NCBI GenBank assembly: GCA_039680175.1
Contig: JBDKTO010000013.1
Coordinates: 1-57,225 of the forward strand
DNA: 57,225 bases
Reading direction: 5' to 3'
DNA from: Veillonellales bacterium
GTDB taxonomy: Bacteria; Bacillota; Negativicutes; JAAYSF01
The notes beneath the pieces are model-generated. The model saw only the letters and a program-made list of their open reading frames with translations, made no database searches and was not told where the DNA came from. A program made the position numbers and the translations under genes. Numbering within the stretch: the stretch's first letter is position 1; the number at the start of each line of letters is the position of its first letter. Below are positions 42,260-50,987 of the stretch, in pieces.

Positions 42260-43834
42260 ATGTCAAAAGTGATAACCGCTGACCAAGCTGCCGCGCTGAT
42301 TAAAGACAATATGACAATGGCGACTACCGGTTTTGGACTTGCCGGCTGGGCCGAGGAAATCGCGGAAGCTCTCGAAAAAAGATTTACTACAACCGGATCG
42401 CCGAGAAATCTAACGTATGTGCAAGCTTCCGCCACCGGTGATTGGAAAGATCGCGGTACGGTTCGAATCGGCTATGAGGGCTTAATCAAACGATGGATCG
42501 GTGCTCATATCGGATCGTCGGCAACGATGTCAAAGCTGGTATCTGAGAGCAAGATTGAAGGTTATTGTCTGCCGCAAGGTGTACTTGTTCAGCTTTACCG
42601 GGAAACAGCCGCAAAAAGGCCCGGCTTGCTTACCAAGGTGGGGATGGGCACATTTGTTGATCCGCGTCTGGATGGCGGCAAAATGAACGCCAAGACAACG
42701 GAGGATATTGTTAAGGTAGTAGAATTCGCTGGCGACGAGTGGCTTTATTACAAGACCATACCGATTGATATAGCATTTATGCGGGCAACTACCGGCGATG
42801 AAAATGGCAATCTTACTACCGAAAAAGAGTCTGTTATGCTGGAAATGCTGGAGATGGCTCAAGCCGTTAAAAATAACGGCGGCATAGTGGTTGCCCAGGT
42901 TGAGTATCTGGCTAAAGCAGGCTCACTGCATCCGCGGGATGTTAAGGTTCCCGGCGTCTTAGTGGATCACATTGTCGTGGCAACAGACCCAAGATGCTGC
43001 TGGCAGACGGAAGGCCTTTATTTCAATCCGGTTTTTTGCGGCGATATTAAAGTTCCGCTGTCCAGCATTCCCGAATTGCCGTTGACAGAACGCAAGGTGA
43101 TTGCCCGGCGGGCTGCAATGGAACTGGTTCCGGATGCTCTTGTAAATTTAGGGGTAGGTATACCGAGCGATGTTGCTTCCATCGGGGCGGAGGAACGGGT
43201 TTCAAATATGATGACTTTTACTACCGAGGTCGGAGGCTTCGGCGGAGTGCCGGCGAGCTTGCCTCATTTTGGTCAGTCCTATAACGGTGAAGCCGTTGTT
43301 GGACACGCGAATCAGTTTGACTTTTATGATGGCGGCGGGCTTGATGTGGCATTTTTAGGCCTTGCTCAAGTCGATAAGGCCGGCAATGTGAACGTCAGCA
43401 AATTTAAGGGCCGGGCTATGGGCCCCGGAGGCTTTATCAATGTCAGCCAGGGTTCTAAGAAGGTAGTCTTCTGTGGCACTTTTACTGCCAAGGGCCTTGA
43501 TGTCGCCATCGAAGACGGCAAAGTAGTGATCAAGCAGGAAGGAAAAAGCGTAAAATTCATTGACCAAGTTGAACAGGTAACTTTCAGCGGAAAATATGCC
43601 GCAAAAACGAACCAAGCAGTCGTGTATGTTACGGAACGTGCTGTTTTTATTCTGGAAGATGGTCAAGTGACATTGAGCGAAGTTGCCCCTGGTATTGATT
43701 TGGAGAAGGATGTGCTGGCATTGATGGATTTCAAACCAAGGATTTCGCCAAATTTGAAGCAAATGCCGGCTGAGATTTTCCAACCAAAATGGGGACAGCT
43801 AAAGCCGGTTATTGAAGCAAAAACGAAAGGTTGA
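42260..43834 (+). CDS. Acyl-CoA:carboxylate CoA-transferase (family I, propionate CoA-transferase/YdiF-like)
   Basis: 524 residues, the size of fused alpha-beta enzymes. N-terminal half ITADQAAALIKDNMTMATTGFGLAGWAEEIAEAL; FMRATTGDENGNLT; C-terminal half NLGVGIPSDVASI and FTTEVGGFGGVPAS, where the Glu of TEVGG is the catalytic residue that forms the enzyme-CoA link. It moves CoA from acetyl- or propionyl-CoA to the operon's carboxylate without ATP. ATG 42260 follows AAAGGAG. First gene of the sigma-54 operon. A separate CoA ligase lies at 53430, so two activation routes may exist. Confidence 0.93.
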   Translation: MSKVITADQAAALIKDNMTMATTGFGLAGWAEEIAEALEKRFTTTGSPRNLTYVQASATGDWKDRGTVRIGYEGLIKRWIGAHIGSSATMSKLVSESKIEGYCLPQGVLVQLYRETAAKRPGLLTKVGMGTFVDPRLDGGKMNAKTTEDIVKVVEFAGDEWLYYKTIPIDIAFMRATTGDENGNLTTEKESVMLEMLEMAQAVKNNGGIVVAQVEYLAKAGSLHPRDVKVPGVLVDHIVVATDPRCCWQTEGLYFNPVFCGDIKVPLSSIPELPLTERKVIARRAAMELVPDALVNLGVGIPSDVASIGAEERVSNMMTFTTEVGGFGGVPASLPHFGQSYNGEAVVGHANQFDFYDGGGLDVAFLGLAQVDKAGNVNVSKFKGRAMGPGGFINVSQGSKKVVFCGTFTAKGLDVAIEDGKVVIKQEGKSVKFIDQVEQVTFSGKYAAKTNQAVVYVTERAVFILEDGQVTLSEVAPGIDLEKDVLALMDFKPRISPNLKQMPAEIFQPKWGQLKPVIEAKTKG

Positions 43835-43841
43835 TGCGATA

Positions 43842-44987
43842 ATGGTTGATAAATCTCTTACTGCCGAGCAGCAAAGATTACAACAGTTGGCCCGGGATTT
43901 TACAAAAGAACATATTATTCCGGCAGCCAGCGAGTACGACCGTACCGGAGAATTTCCCACGTTTATTCTCGCAGAATCGAAAAAAGCCGGACTGAATTGC
44001 ATGACGGTACCGGCAGAATACGGCGGACCCGGGTATGATTCTGTTGCCCAAGCGGTAGTTGTTGAAGAATGGGCTTATGGTTGTGCGGCATTTGCGACAA
44101 CTCTTAATGGCAACGGACTTAGTGCCTATCCCTTACTTATTGCGGGAAATGAAGAACAAAAAAAATTATATTTTAGCTGTCTTGTTGCCGGCGGGTTGGG
44201 CGGATTTTCCCTGACTGAGCCGGGAGCCGGGTCGGATGCAGGCGCTGTTGCAACGACTGCACAACTAGCTGGCGATGAATGGGTGCTTAACGGCACAAAA
44301 TGTTTCGCCACTACCTGCGGTTATGCCGACATTATGGTCATATTTGCCGCCACTGATCCCAGTAAGGGAGTAAAAGGCCTTAGCGCTTTTATTGTAGAGA
44401 AAGAGCGAGAGGGGCTGTCTGTTGGGGCAGTTGAGCATAAAATGGGTATTCGAAGTTCCAACACGGTGGAGTTGTTGTTAAAGAATGTAAGAATACCCCA
44501 AGATCATCTATTGGGCAAAGAAGGAGAAGGAATGAAAATCGCTATGAAAACGTTGGATTTAGGACGTCCAATGGTAGCGAGTATCGGTGTTGGCATAGCC
44601 CAGCGGGCTTTAGACGAGGCGGTTAAATATGTCAAGGAACGGCTGGATATAAGCGGCAAGCCGTTGGCAGCTCACCAAGGGGTTGGGTTCAAAGTAGCCG
44701 ATATGCAAATTCAGGTTGAGGCGGCCAGACAGCTTGTGCGAAATGTATTTCGTTTGAAAGAAGCCGGATTGCCCTATACGAAGGAGGCGGCGATTGCCAA
44801 AACATTTGCCACGGATACCGCCATGCGGGTTGCGGCGGATGCCGTGGGCCTGATGGGCTCCTTTGGCTATTCCAGGGATTCTATCGTTGAAAAACTCATG
44901 CGTGACGCAAAGGTGACCCAAATTTACGAAGGTACAAATCAAGTTCAGCGGATTGTCATTTCCGGACAGCTGCTTCGTTCTTGCTAA
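43842..44987 (+). CDS. Acyl-CoA dehydrogenase, first copy
   Basis: 381 residues from ATG 43842 (the frame extends to 43812). FGG-type FAD features: FSLTEPGAGSDAGAVATTAQ, KMGIRSSNTVELLLKNVRIP, QGVGFKVADMQIQVEAARQLV and the C-terminal RDAKVTQIYEGTNQVQRIVIS, where Glu of YEGTNQ is the usual catalytic base in this family. It starts 7 bp after the CoA-transferase. With Fix proteins next door it probably reduces or oxidises a C2-C3 bond in a CoA ester. Confidence 0.94.
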   Translation: MVDKSLTAEQQRLQQLARDFTKEHIIPAASEYDRTGEFPTFILAESKKAGLNCMTVPAEYGGPGYDSVAQAVVVEEWAYGCAAFATTLNGNGLSAYPLLIAGNEEQKKLYFSCLVAGGLGGFSLTEPGAGSDAGAVATTAQLAGDEWVLNGTKCFATTCGYADIMVIFAATDPSKGVKGLSAFIVEKEREGLSVGAVEHKMGIRSSNTVELLLKNVRIPQDHLLGKEGEGMKIAMKTLDLGRPMVASIGVGIAQRALDEAVKYVKERLDISGKPLAAHQGVGFKVADMQIQVEAARQLVRNVFRLKEAGLPYTKEAAIAKTFATDTAMRVAADAVGLMGSFGYSRDSIVEKLMRDAKVTQIYEGTNQVQRIVISGQLLRSC

Positions 44988-45018
44988 GCAGAGTATACAT
45001 AAAAGAGGAGGGTAACGC

Positions 45019-46137
45019 ATGAGCTATGCATTGACAGAAGAACAACAACTAATCAAACAGAGTGTCAGGGATTTTGCCCTGGAATTTGTGACGCCAGCCG
45101 CTGCTGAAATCGACAATAGCGGCGATTATCCGGAAGACGTTGTCAGGATGATGGCCGAACATGATTTTCTTGGCCTTTTCCTGCCGGCGGAATTCAACGG
45201 AGCGGAAGCGGGGTATCTCAGCTATATTCTTGCGGTAGAAGAATTGTCCCGTGTAAGCGGAGGGGTAGCCTCGATTTTGATTCAGCATGCGTCTTTTGTC
45301 GCTTACGCAATAAACCGCTGGGGGTCGCCACAACAAAAAGAAAAATATTTGCCGGCTATGTGCCAGGGAGATAAGCTTGGCGCATTTGCTCTGAACGATC
45401 CCGCAGCGGTTATTGCCGGTAAGGAAGGCGACGGGTATGTGCTGAATGGATGTAAATCCTATGTCGCTAACGCCGGTGCAGCCGGGGTTTATATTGTTTT
45501 TGCTTTAACCAATCCGGAGGCCGGTCCCAAAAAAGGAATGAGTGCGTTCCTTGTCGACGCTGAAACCCCTGGCTTGACTGTAGGACGGCAAGTTGAAAAA
45601 ATGGGACTGCGCGGCTGTCAGTCCGCGGAAGTTACTTTTGAAAATGTGAGGCTGTCTCAGGAAAGTTTACTTGGATCAGAAGATGCCGGTCTTGTGATAG
45701 CTACGGAAACGCTTGCTGTTGGAAATATTGCGGCAGGTGCTCAAATGGTAGGAATTGCCCAAGCGGCTATGGAGGATGCGGCAAAGTATGCGAAGCAAAG
45801 AGTCCAGTTTGGCCGGCCAATCGCCAAGTTTCCGGCTATTCAAACTATGCTTGCGGAGATGGCAGCAAATATTCACCTGGCTCGTTTAGCCATCTACAAT
45901 GCAGCTCAACTGATTGAGAAGGGTGAACCGGTTATGACGGAAGCTGCCATTGTCAAGTTCAGTGTTTCTCGCATTGGACAAAACGCCTTAATTGATGCGG
46001 TTCAGATTGAAGGCGGCTACGGGTATAGTGAGGAAATGCCAGTATCCCGGTTTTACCGTGATGTCAAGGGCACAGCGATTATGGACAGTTCTCTGGAATT
46101 TCCGGAAAAAGTAATTGCCGATAGTGTGCTTGAATAG
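45019..46137 (+). CDS. Acyl-CoA dehydrogenase, second copy (divergent)
   Basis: 372 residues behind AGAGGAGGGTAA. LTEEQQLIKQSVRDFALEFV, LGAFALNDPAAVIAGKEGD (instead of LTEPxAGSD), KMGLRGCQSAEVTFENVRL, AKQRVQFGRPIAKFPAIQTMLAEM, and SRFYRDVKGTAIMDSSLEF at the C-terminus, where the usual YEGTxxIQ catalytic Glu region reads MDSSLEF. Both the FAD/substrate loop and the catalytic base region depart from the family, so it may have a different reaction or be a partner of copy one. Same operon, 31-bp gap. Confidence 0.9.
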   Translation: MSYALTEEQQLIKQSVRDFALEFVTPAAAEIDNSGDYPEDVVRMMAEHDFLGLFLPAEFNGAEAGYLSYILAVEELSRVSGGVASILIQHASFVAYAINRWGSPQQKEKYLPAMCQGDKLGAFALNDPAAVIAGKEGDGYVLNGCKSYVANAGAAGVYIVFALTNPEAGPKKGMSAFLVDAETPGLTVGRQVEKMGLRGCQSAEVTFENVRLSQESLLGSEDAGLVIATETLAVGNIAAGAQMVGIAQAAMEDAAKYAKQRVQFGRPIAKFPAIQTMLAEMAANIHLARLAIYNAAQLIEKGEPVMTEAAIVKFSVSRIGQNALIDAVQIEGGYGYSEEMPVSRFYRDVKGTAIMDSSLEFPEKVIADSVLE

Positions 46138-46211
46138 TGAGCGCATTTCAATAGCAAACACAGTTGACGGGAGGGGGGAGTTCCACCCTCCCTGAGGAGG
46201 GAGTAATACAG

Positions 46212-46994
46212 ATGCCAAAAGTTCTTGTCTGTTACAAGTGGGTGTTGGACGAACAAGATATAAAAATCAAAGCGGGGGATTTGTCCCTTGATTCCGGCAG
46301 GGCAAAAGGGAAGATCAGTGATTATGATAAAAATGCTATTGAGGCGGCAGTGCTGCTGGTAGAAAAGTACGGCGGCAGTGCTGCTGCGCTGACCTTTGGC
46401 AATACCAAGGTCAAACAATCCCTTAAAGATGCGCTATCCCGTGGCCCAGGTCAGGCATACTGGATTGGCGATGATGCAATTGCCGATAAAGCAGACGCGT
46501 TTATAACGGCCAATATTCTCGCAGCCGCAATACGCAAAACCGATTCTTATGATTTGATTCTCTGCGGTGAGGGCAGTTCTGATGTTTACAACCAGCAGAT
46601 TGCTCCCCGAATTGCCACTCTTTTGGAAATTCCGATAGTTACCTTTGTTAAGGAAATTGGGATTGAAACTGAGAAGGTTATTGCTACCCGCAAGTTGGGT
46701 GAATGTACGGAAACAATTGAAATAAAAGGACCGGCGGTGATTAGCGTACTGCCCGAAATTAACAAGCCGCGTATACCCAGCTTAAAGCAAGTGATGGCTG
46801 CAGCAAAGAAACCGTCAGCGGAAATAAAGGTGTCTGATTTGGGCTTAGCACGGGACGATCTGGAGGCGAAAGTTGTTGTTTTATCGGATGCCGGGTATGT
46901 CATGAACCGAAAGAACATCTTATTCAAAGAGGCCAGCCAGGCAGATAATGTTGCAAAACTTGTCGCTAATCTTGCCCAAGAGGGTATCAGCTAA
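46212..46994 (+). CDS. fixA: Electron transfer flavoprotein beta subunit, FixA
   Basis: 260 residues from ATG 46212 behind GAGGAGGGAG. VLVCYKWVLDEQDIKIKAG, ISDYDKNAIEAAVLLVEKYGG, LICGEGSSDVYNQQIAPRIATLLEIP and the C-terminal RIPSLKQVMAAAKKP identify an ETF beta of the FixA group. It carries electrons to or from the two acyl-CoA dehydrogenases. Together with FixB, C and X it can bifurcate electrons between NADH, ferredoxin/flavodoxin and quinone, as shown for Fix systems. Confidence 0.94.
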   Translation: MPKVLVCYKWVLDEQDIKIKAGDLSLDSGRAKGKISDYDKNAIEAAVLLVEKYGGSAAALTFGNTKVKQSLKDALSRGPGQAYWIGDDAIADKADAFITANILAAAIRKTDSYDLILCGEGSSDVYNQQIAPRIATLLEIPIVTFVKEIGIETEKVIATRKLGECTETIEIKGPAVISVLPEINKPRIPSLKQVMAAAKKPSAEIKVSDLGLARDDLEAKVVVLSDAGYVMNRKNILFKEASQADNVAKLVANLAQEGIS

Positions 46995-47010
46995 GAGAGG
47001 AGTAAGGAAC

Positions 47011-47946
47011 ATGCCAGGAATTTGGGTTTATTCGGAAGATAATACTCTTGCCAGACAATTGCTTACCGCGGGGCAGAAATTGAAGGAGACGATGGGACAG
47101 CCGCTGGGGGTTATCGCAATTTCCGGTGAGGAGATACACGCTTTTATTGCAGCCGGGGCTGACAAGGTGTATGTCCTGCAGGGAGAAAATTCGTGGCCGG
47201 AAAGTTATGCGGGTGCAGTGGCTGATATTATCAGCAAAGAAGCGGCAAGTGTACTGCTTATTGGCGGTACTTTGCGCGGCAAAGATGTGGCCGCGAAAGT
47301 TGCCGCAAAACGTAAAACGGGTTTGGTAACAGATGCTTTGACTGTAAAATATGCAAACAATCGGATTGAAACAACAAGACTTGTTTACGGCGGTTTGGCA
47401 GTACGGACAGAGGCTGTCTCTCTGCCGGCATTAGTTACCATACCCCCACGGACATATGCTGAAGCTGAACCCGCAGCCGATAGGCAAGGTGAAATCAGTA
47501 CGATTGACGCCGCTAATAAAGACACCCGGCTGGAAATCCGTAATGTATGCCCGATTGTCCGTGAAGCGGTCGATATTTCAACCGCTCAGAGAATTGTCTG
47601 TGTGGGGCGCGGCCTTGCCAAAAAAGAAGATCTTGCAGCGGTTGAAAAACTGGTAAAAGCAATCGGCGCGGAAATCGGCTGCACCAGGGGCCTTTCGGAA
47701 GATTATCATTGGCTGCCCAATGAGCGGTATATCGGAATTTCCGGCCAAAAAGTGAAACCTGAACTGTATATTAGTTTGGGAGTTTCCGGTCAAGTTCAAC
47801 ATGTTGTAGGTATGAGGGATTCGAAGCTTATTGTCGCCGTTGATACCAATGAAAAAGCGCCAATTTTTGCGGCCGCCGATTATGGCATCGTAGGTGATCT
47901 TTACGAGGTACTGCCTTTGCTAACCGAAGCAATGGCAAATAAATAG
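47011..47946 (+). CDS. fixB: Electron transfer flavoprotein alpha subunit, FixB
   Basis: 311 residues from ATG 47011 (the frame extends to 46948 but AGAGAGGAGTAAGGAAC supports 47011). IWVYSEDNTLARQLL at the start; LIGGTLRGKDVAAKVAAKRKTGLVTD; and the C-terminal FAD domain with GRGLAKKEDLAAVEKL, LSEDYHWLPNERYIGISG, KPELYISLGVSGQVQHVVGM, VAVDTNEKAPIFAAADYGIVGDL. The region that is usually G-A-S-R-P-A-V-D reads GCTRGLSED, a mild change. Pair of FixA. Confidence 0.94.
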   Translation: MPGIWVYSEDNTLARQLLTAGQKLKETMGQPLGVIAISGEEIHAFIAAGADKVYVLQGENSWPESYAGAVADIISKEAASVLLIGGTLRGKDVAAKVAAKRKTGLVTDALTVKYANNRIETTRLVYGGLAVRTEAVSLPALVTIPPRTYAEAEPAADRQGEISTIDAANKDTRLEIRNVCPIVREAVDISTAQRIVCVGRGLAKKEDLAAVEKLVKAIGAEIGCTRGLSEDYHWLPNERYIGISGQKVKPELYISLGVSGQVQHVVGMRDSKLIVAVDTNEKAPIFAAADYGIVGDLYEVLPLLTEAMANK

Positions 47947-47975
47947 GCTGTTGCCACGTTGAGGGGGTTATAGAA

Positions 47976-49259
47976 ATGTCGGACGACGAAAAATTTGATG
48001 CCATAATTATCGGCGCCGGACCGGCGGGGGCGGCTTGTGCCTATTTATTAGCCAAAGCGGGGAAAAGTGTAATCCTTATTGAGCGCGGGTCGACCGCCGG
48101 CGAAAAGAATGTTACCGGCGGACGCTTATACACGTATGCATTGGAACTTGTTGAACCGGGCCTTTACCAGCAGGCTCCGCTGCAAAGAAAGGTTATACGC
48201 GAACAAATTGTGATGATGAGTCAACATAGCGCTATGACAATGGATTATGTGGACTATGATTTTGGCGCGGAAGTGCCGCAATCCTTTACTGTTTTGCGAG
48301 CGACCTTTGACGAGTGGTTTGCTGCACAGGCAGAGGAACAAGGCGCCATGCTGGCGATTGGAATTTTAGTGGAGGACTTAATCGAGGAAAGGGGGAGGAT
48401 TATCGGCGTAAGAGCCGGCGATGATGAAATATATGCCAATGTGGTCATTGCCGCTGACGGCGTAAATTCATTTATCGCACAAAAAGCAGGACTTCGCGGC
48501 GATATTACTGCCGATTCCGTAGGAGTATGCGCAAAGGAGGTGATTGAACTTCCACCGGAAGTCATTGAAGCCAGGTTTAATCTGGCGGCAGATGAAGGCG
48601 TGGCCAGAGTCATGTCGGGAGGAACAGACGGAGTCCCGGGAGGAGCTTTTCTTTACACTAACAAAGACAGCATATCCCTTGGCGTTGTCGTAAATCCTGT
48701 AGAAGCTGCCCAGCAGGGGAAAAAGGTTCAAGAAATGCTTCAAGATTTAAAGATGCACCCGGTTGTTTATCCCTTCATTAAGGAAGGAACGACAGTGGAA
48801 TACGGTGCGCATCTGGTTTCGGAGCTGGGAATTAACGCAATGCCGAAAAAGCTGTATCGGGACGGACTGCTTTTGATCGGCGACGCCGCCGGGTTTGTTA
48901 TTAATACCGGTACGATGGTGCGAGGCATTGATTTGGCAATTGTGAGCGGAGTGGCCGCAGCCCGGGCCGTCTTGGCAAATGAAGGTTCCACTAATGTTGG
49001 CACTGCTTATCTTAAAGAACTGGAAGATTTGGCGCTGCTGCCTACTATGCGCCTTTATGCCAAGTGGCACGATATTGTCGGCAATCCCAGGATGGCAGCC
49101 ACGTATCCCAATATGATGAATGAAATGATAAAAAATATGTTTTTCGTTGACGGCAAGCTGCCGAAACGGATTGATAAAGCAATGCTGAGTATTGTAAGAA
49201 AGCATGTCTCAATCGGACAATTAGCAGCCGATGGCTGGAAGGGGTTCAGAGCGATATGA
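47976..49259 (+). CDS. fixC: FixC, ETF-quinone oxidoreductase-like flavoprotein
   Basis: 427 residues. FAD site DAIIIGAGPAGAACAYLLAKAGKSVILIERG, second FAD motif DGLLLIGDAAGFVINTGTMVRGIDLAI. GEKNVTGGRLY and NMFFVDGKLPKRIDKAML are typical of FixC. It passes electrons to the quinone pool at the inner face of the membrane. ATG 47976 follows GAGGGGG. Its stop overlaps the start of fixX. Confidence 0.95.
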   Translation: MSDDEKFDAIIIGAGPAGAACAYLLAKAGKSVILIERGSTAGEKNVTGGRLYTYALELVEPGLYQQAPLQRKVIREQIVMMSQHSAMTMDYVDYDFGAEVPQSFTVLRATFDEWFAAQAEEQGAMLAIGILVEDLIEERGRIIGVRAGDDEIYANVVIAADGVNSFIAQKAGLRGDITADSVGVCAKEVIELPPEVIEARFNLAADEGVARVMSGGTDGVPGGAFLYTNKDSISLGVVVNPVEAAQQGKKVQEMLQDLKMHPVVYPFIKEGTTVEYGAHLVSELGINAMPKKLYRDGLLLIGDAAGFVINTGTMVRGIDLAIVSGVAAARAVLANEGSTNVGTAYLKELEDLALLPTMRLYAKWHDIVGNPRMAATYPNMMNEMIKNMFFVDGKLPKRIDKAMLSIVRKHVSIGQLAADGWKGFRAI

Positions 49260-49546
49260 CGGTAAAAAAACTTTCACCCGAGGAACTTTTGGGGCTGAAT
49301 AAATTCGCTGTCGACGAAGCAGAACCCCATATTGTGCTAGACAAGGCGATTTGTGCTAAGTGTGCAGAAAAGCCGTGCCTGGTTGTTTGTCCCGCCGTTT
49401 TATATTCCTTGAAGGACAACGAAATGAACTTTGATTACGCGGGATGCCTGGAATGCGGCACTTGCCGGGTTGTTTGCAAAAATAAGGGCATTATCAAATG
49501 GAATTATCCTCGGGGACCCTTTGGCGTTGCATTTCGCTGTGGTTAA
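49256..49546 (+). CDS. fixX: FixX, ferredoxin-like protein
   Basis: 96 residues with ATGA overlap with fixC. Cys pattern CAKCAEKPCLVVCPA and CLECGTCRVVCKNKG, in the spacing of a FixX 4Fe-4S protein. The end PRGPFGVAFRCG is standard for FixX. It is the iron-sulfur partner of FixC. The MFS carrier follows after 18 bp. Confidence 0.95.
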   Translation: MTVKKLSPEELLGLNKFAVDEAEPHIVLDKAICAKCAEKPCLVVCPAVLYSLKDNEMNFDYAGCLECGTCRVVCKNKGIIKWNYPRGPFGVAFRCG

Positions 49547-49564
49547 AAATAAGGGGGGAAACAA

Positions 49565-50851
49565 ATGGAAAATAGGCAGAGTTTCTACGGCTGGAAATTG
49601 GTCGGGGCACTGTGGTTTCTGTACTTGCTGAACATGGGCTTTCCACTTTACGGCGGTGCTGTAATTAACACGTATACGATGAAAGAGCTGGCCATGGATC
49701 GGAGCACTTTCGGATTGGGATTCACGCTGCTGAATTTTTTTGTCGGCGTTCCGTCGATGATTATTGCGGCGGCGATCGTTAGGTGGGGGATTAAAGCAAC
49801 TTTTGGCATCGGGTCTACCTTTATCTGCGTCGGTGCATTGTGGATGACTTTCGTCGCGTCACAGCCTTGGCACTATCTGGTAGGGTTTGGCGTTTTAATC
49901 GGCACAGGCATTGGTTTTGGTACCATTGTGCCGTTGTCGACTGCGGTTACCCGCTGGTTTAAGCGTTATAGGGGCAGGGCAATGGCCCTGGCAATGACCG
50001 CGTCAGGGTTTGCCGGTTTCATTGGCGCTCCTTTAATGAACAAAATATTAGCTTCTAATGGGGGCGACTGGCGGCAGGCCTGGTTAATTGTTGCTGGAAT
50101 TGCAGTCGTCGGGGCAATTATTGCTTTCCTGTTTGTAAAAGAACGTCCGGAAGATTCAGGCCAGATTGTCGATGGTGAACCGGAGCCGGCTCCATCTATG
50201 CAAGGTACGTCAAGTGCCTTATCCACTAAATACCCATGGACTCCGGGCGAAGCTTACGGAACGAGAGCGTTCTGGATGATTGTGGTTGGTTCTATTGCCA
50301 GCCAATTCCCCTTTTTCTTCTTTACCGCTCACTGGATCATGCATTTGAAGGGTGTTGGCATTACGGCTGCAGATGCTGCTCTGGCTATGGGCTTGTTCAC
50401 TATGGGTGGAATCGCCGGTCGGTTAATCGGCGGCTGGCTGATGGATAAAATGGCAGCCCGGTTTGCCTTTATGCTGGGTATCTGCTGCTATTTTATCGGC
50501 TCTTTCCTGGCAATTGGCATTACCGCAAGCACTCTTACGGTTGCTTTCGTTGCGGCGATACTGTACGGCGCAGGATTTGGCTGGAGCTTTGTCTGCCTGA
50601 ATACGATGGTCGGCAACTACTACGGGCCGGCAGCATTCCCCAAGGTAAACGGTATGGTGCTTCTGATTTCGGCGATTGCTTGCTCGCCTGCCGGAATAGT
50701 AGGGGGGAAGCTGTTTGATATGTTCAAAAACTACACACCGGCGTTTGAACTCAATGTTGGTATCTGCGTTGTTGGGGTCATAGCTTTAATTTTTGCGACA
50801 ATGCCGCAACAGCCCAAAGACGTAAAAGCTGCGAAAGGGGCTAATGTTTAG
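49565..50851 (+). CDS. MFS carrier, OFA/monocarboxylate-like
   Basis: 428 residues, 12 hydrophobic segments. GWKLVGALWFLYLLNMGFPLYGGA, FTLLNFFVGVPSMIIAA, TAVTRWFKRYRGRAMALAMTASGF and GRLIGGWLMDKMAARFAFML fit the oxalate-formate/monocarboxylate branch. Central loop PEPAPSMQGTSSALS is unconserved. As last gene of the sigma-54 operon it would import the acid consumed by the CoA-transferase and dehydrogenases. Behind AAGGGGGGAAA. Confidence 0.9.
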   Translation: MENRQSFYGWKLVGALWFLYLLNMGFPLYGGAVINTYTMKELAMDRSTFGLGFTLLNFFVGVPSMIIAAAIVRWGIKATFGIGSTFICVGALWMTFVASQPWHYLVGFGVLIGTGIGFGTIVPLSTAVTRWFKRYRGRAMALAMTASGFAGFIGAPLMNKILASNGGDWRQAWLIVAGIAVVGAIIAFLFVKERPEDSGQIVDGEPEPAPSMQGTSSALSTKYPWTPGEAYGTRAFWMIVVGSIASQFPFFFFTAHWIMHLKGVGITAADAALAMGLFTMGGIAGRLIGGWLMDKMAARFAFMLGICCYFIGSFLAIGITASTLTVAFVAAILYGAGFGWSFVCLNTMVGNYYGPAAFPKVNGMVLLISAIACSPAGIVGGKLFDMFKNYTPAFELNVGICVVGVIALIFATMPQQPKDVKAAKGANV

Positions 50852-50987
50852 GCGGCAGTTTTACATTACGCTTAGCTATTGGATTTGGTTGATGGGAAGC
50901 GTATAAAAGGAGGTGATTAAAAAAATATTTCGTATTTGTAAACCGATTTTACCGAGGGCTTGAATCGAATCAATTGGAGGTGCAGCA

